A program made the position numbers and the translations under genes. A stretch of DNA of 60,568 bases. It comes from an uncultured Oscillospiraceae bacterium (GTDB lineage: Bacteria > Bacillota > Clostridia > Oscillospirales > Oscillospiraceae). Location: the NCBI GenBank assembly GCA_910587395.1, contig CAJULJ010000012.1, positions 1 to 60,568 of the forward strand. The letters are read 5' to 3'. Of the stretch, positions 58,422 to 60,568 are shown piece by piece (position 1 is the first letter of the stretch; every line of letters begins with the position of its first letter). The notes under the pieces were generated by a model. That model had not been told where the DNA came from and searched no databases. It worked only from the letters and a program-made list of their open reading frames with translations.

Positions 58422-60563
58422 GTGTACAAAAAAGATCTGATGGCAATGCAGCCATTGAATGCCACGGAAGCCATGCGGAAAACCGTGCGGGAGGACATTC
58501 CTCAGAAGGTGAGCGAATGGTCCGCACCGAGATACAAGTATTCCCTGTTTGCCCGGTGCCTGGTGGAACAGGACGTCCTTAAAGTGGCGCTTTTTTTCCC
58601 GGACGCTCTGCGCACAGGTGGTCAGCTGCCGTCTTACGAGGTGTTCCTTAACCGCGCCGAGAAGAAATTTATCACATACGACCGAATGGAGGACAAATGG
58701 CGCGAGGCCACAGCAGACCACTTGAAATGGCCCCGATATATCAGCTCGTCTGACGGCACATGGATGTCCCCGGATGATAAGGAAACAGTCAAGGCATATC
58801 TGGGCGGGAAGAAGGCTGGCTATAGCGGCGTCCTCGAATACCAGGAGAAGCTTCGGGAGGAGGCGCTGGAGCGCCGCCACAGGAAGGAGACCGATCCTTG
58901 GGATGCCGACCTCAGCCTGACGCCCGGCCTGCCCCGGGACTGGGACCGCTGGGTGGACAAGGTGGGCATCCCGCAAAACTATATTTTCTACCATTATCGG
59001 AAGCGGGGCGCAAAACAGGGCTTTTGCACCTATTGCGGGAAGGAAGTGCCCCTCACGGTAAAGCCCCGGCATAATAAAACGGGGCGCTGTCTGTGCTGCC
59101 GCCATGAGATCACGTTCAAGGCGGCAGGAAAGCAAAGCAGGCTCTCCACTGGCTTAAACTGTGTCTACCTGCTTCAGCCCAGGCCGGATGGCTTCGTGAT
59201 CCGCGAGTTTTGGGCGGAGCGATTCTACCGCAAGGATGCCTGCAACCGTCCGGAGGTACGCTGCCATGAGCAAAAGCGTGTCATTCTGGACCTCCAGTTG
59301 AACCGGCGCACCTACTACATGGGACTCTATAAAAACAAGACGTACCGCTGGATCGCCGGGATGCCCAGCACCTCCTATTACAGTCCCGAGGCAAGCTATT
59401 ATTTTCACGGCGATAAGCCAGGCCGTGTGTATGGCAAGACCCTGCCCCACTTGTTGGCGGGTCCGCTTGGCCGGACTGGACTGATGGAGCTTCTCCGGGG
59501 GAATGGGATGGTGGTAAATCCCGATGACTACTTTTATATTTTGAAGGAGCGGCCCCAGTTGGAGCAGCTTGCCAAGGCCGGCCTGCCCAGGCTGACGGCA
59601 GAAAGCATCGCCAGCTTTGGCAGTGTGGACGATCTGCTCAAAATGGACCTGGGGCATGGACTGGCCAAGGCGCTGGGCATTGACACACAGCGGCTGGGGC
59701 GTCTGCGCCAGTACAACGGCGGGCGGTGCTTCCTGTCCTGGCTTCAATGGGAAAAGGGACAGGATACACAAGTGGATGATACTGCGCTCCAGGAGCTTTG
59801 CCGCTGGGAGATCACACCTGGTAAATTGTCCTTCATCCTGGATCGGATGAGCCCAGTCCAGGTACGCAACTATTTGCTCCGCCAGATGGCGGACAGCGGA
59901 ATGGACTGCGAACAGGTGCTGACCACATGGCAGGATTATCTCTCCATGGCTAAGAAGCTGAAAATGGATACAAACGATCCCATCATCTACCGGGTCAAGC
60001 TGCTGCGCCGGCGGCATGATGAGCTGGTGGTGCGCTGCCAGCAGAAGGATTATAAGCGGCGGGCAGTGCCTGTGCGGAAGAAATTCCCGAACGTGGAGAA
60101 AATCTGCCGGTCCCTGAAAAAGAAGTATGAATACGCGGATGAGACCTACGCTATCATCGCCCCTGCCGGGATCGTGGACATCCTCGTGGAGGGAGCTATG
60201 CTGTGCCACTGCATTGGCGGCAGTGATATCTACTGGGACCGTATCCAACGGCACGAGACTTACATTCTGTTTTTACGTAAGGTTTCGTGCCCCGAAACGC
60301 CGTATTATACGCTGGAAATTGAGCCAAACGGCACAGTGCGGCAAAAGCGGACCAAGTTTGACCGGCAAAACAGCGATATTGAGGAGGCAAAGAAGTTCCT
60401 GACAAAGTGGCAAAAGGTTGTGGCTTCACGTCTCACAAAGGCAGACCGTAAGAAAGCGGTCAAGAGCCGTGCCCTGCGGGAGCAGGAGTTTGAGCAGATG
60501 CGGAAAGACAATGTTGTCAGCGCCAGTGATAAAATGAAAGAAAACGCCGAGGAAAAAATGTAG
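58422..60563 (+). CDS. PcfJ-like protein
   Basis: 713-aa PcfJ-family protein, complete with its stop at 60561-60563. A Cys-rich zinc-ribbon-like part (about 200-230; FCTYCGKEV, GRCLCCRHEI) is followed by a long helical middle and the C-terminal PcfJ core (about 580-660; GAMLCHCIGGSDIYWDRI, then YTLEIEPNGTVRQKRTKFDRQN). PcfJ was named on plasmid pCF10 and its role is not known. GTG start two bases after the DUF7666-like gene. The pairing with a PcfK-like protein matches conjugative elements. Confidence 0.88.
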   Translation: MYKKDLMAMQPLNATEAMRKTVREDIPQKVSEWSAPRYKYSLFARCLVEQDVLKVALFFPDALRTGGQLPSYEVFLNRAEKKFITYDRMEDKWREATADHLKWPRYISSSDGTWMSPDDKETVKAYLGGKKAGYSGVLEYQEKLREEALERRHRKETDPWDADLSLTPGLPRDWDRWVDKVGIPQNYIFYHYRKRGAKQGFCTYCGKEVPLTVKPRHNKTGRCLCCRHEITFKAAGKQSRLSTGLNCVYLLQPRPDGFVIREFWAERFYRKDACNRPEVRCHEQKRVILDLQLNRRTYYMGLYKNKTYRWIAGMPSTSYYSPEASYYFHGDKPGRVYGKTLPHLLAGPLGRTGLMELLRGNGMVVNPDDYFYILKERPQLEQLAKAGLPRLTAESIASFGSVDDLLKMDLGHGLAKALGIDTQRLGRLRQYNGGRCFLSWLQWEKGQDTQVDDTALQELCRWEITPGKLSFILDRMSPVQVRNYLLRQMADSGMDCEQVLTTWQDYLSMAKKLKMDTNDPIIYRVKLLRRRHDELVVRCQQKDYKRRAVPVRKKFPNVEKICRSLKKKYEYADETYAIIAPAGIVDILVEGAMLCHCIGGSDIYWDRIQRHETYILFLRKVSCPETPYYTLEIEPNGTVRQKRTKFDRQNSDIEEAKKFLTKWQKVVASRLTKADRKKAVKSRALREQEFEQMRKDNVVSASDKMKENAEEKM

Positions 60564-60568
60564 TTTTG

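Larger units (their letters stand above)
48054..60568. mobile_element. Left arm of an integrative element at tRNA-Pro
   Basis: A tyrosine integrase and excisionase-like gene, then YqaJ nuclease, RecD2-like helicase, CHC2 primase fusion, PcfK-like and PcfJ proteins in one plus-strand operon. Genes of this kind occur together on ICEs and conjugative plasmids of Clostridia. The left edge is placed just after tRNA-Pro by analogy; the direct repeat that would prove the attachment site lies outside the window. Conjugation or capsid genes are not seen, so ICE versus phage is open, with ICE favoured. Confidence 0.8.

Overview
The window looks like the chromosome of a GC-rich, spore-forming Firmicute, most likely a gut Clostridium relative of the Oscillospirales (Flavonifractor/Lawsonibacter-like). 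The reasons are spo0A and spoIVB, an AddAB (not RecBCD) recombination nuclease, a C-terminally short ProB, HxlR and BlaI/BlaR-type regulators, SigA-type promoters with 16-17 bp spacers, and GC-rich codon use throughout. The genus is an inference from gene content only.

Bases 1-5800 hold the 3' part of an O-acetylhomoserine sulfhydrylase gene, a BlaI/BlaR1-like regulator pair whose sensor has an internally duplicated ectodomain, and a hemerythrin-CheX-receiver fusion. Bases 5861-10467 (minus) are an ABC importer operon (lipoprotein, ATPase, fused permease, HAD phosphatase). Bases 10664-14515 (minus) carry a PdaB-like deacetylase, two G3E (CobW) GTPases, one with a very long His/Cys-rich metal-binding tract, and a TVP38-type membrane protein. 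A methyltransferase follows on the plus strand. Bases 15839-16943 are the rpsF-ssb-rpsR operon. Bases 17066-21403 are a MoxR-DUF58-transglutaminase operon. A consensus promoter then drives a roughly 215-nt structured RNA (minus, about 21524-21738). Bases 21822-23017 are infC-rpmI-rplT, with a transcription attenuator in the leader and a possible ATA start codon for infC.

Bases 23280-30123 are addB-addA. Then come rpmE, a flavin reductase-like protein, a radical SAM protein, an HxlR regulator, hflX, proBA and a DUF6512-like membrane protein. spoIVB and spo0A are near neighbours, as in other spore formers, but a lower-GC RelA/SpoT-domain gene sits between them. Spo0A boxes lie upstream of spo0A, and one lies upstream of spoIVB. 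ahcY, a low-GC FMN-reductase-like gene, pncB (with a palindrome inside its promoter) and purA follow on the minus strand, then yerC, a methyltransferase and hslO on the plus strand, and six tRNA genes (Val, Asp, Phe, Gly, Cys, Pro).

From about 48.1 kb to the window end lies the left arm of an integrative element apparently inserted next to tRNA-Pro. It has a tyrosine integrase and an excisionase-like protein (minus). Next is a gene-poor stretch with a promoter-to-terminator, roughly 250-nt, multi-domain structured RNA. A long plus-strand operon follows: a small basic protein, YqaJ-like recombinase/nuclease, RecD2-like helicase, a CHC2-zinc-finger/Toprim/YodL fusion, a PcfK/AcrIIA9-like protein, a DUF7666-like protein and PcfJ. 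The right end and the conjugation or packaging genes are not in the window. The most promising undescribed items are the two structured RNAs, the RelA/SpoT insertion in the sporulation locus, and the element's PcfK-DUF7666-PcfJ cassette.
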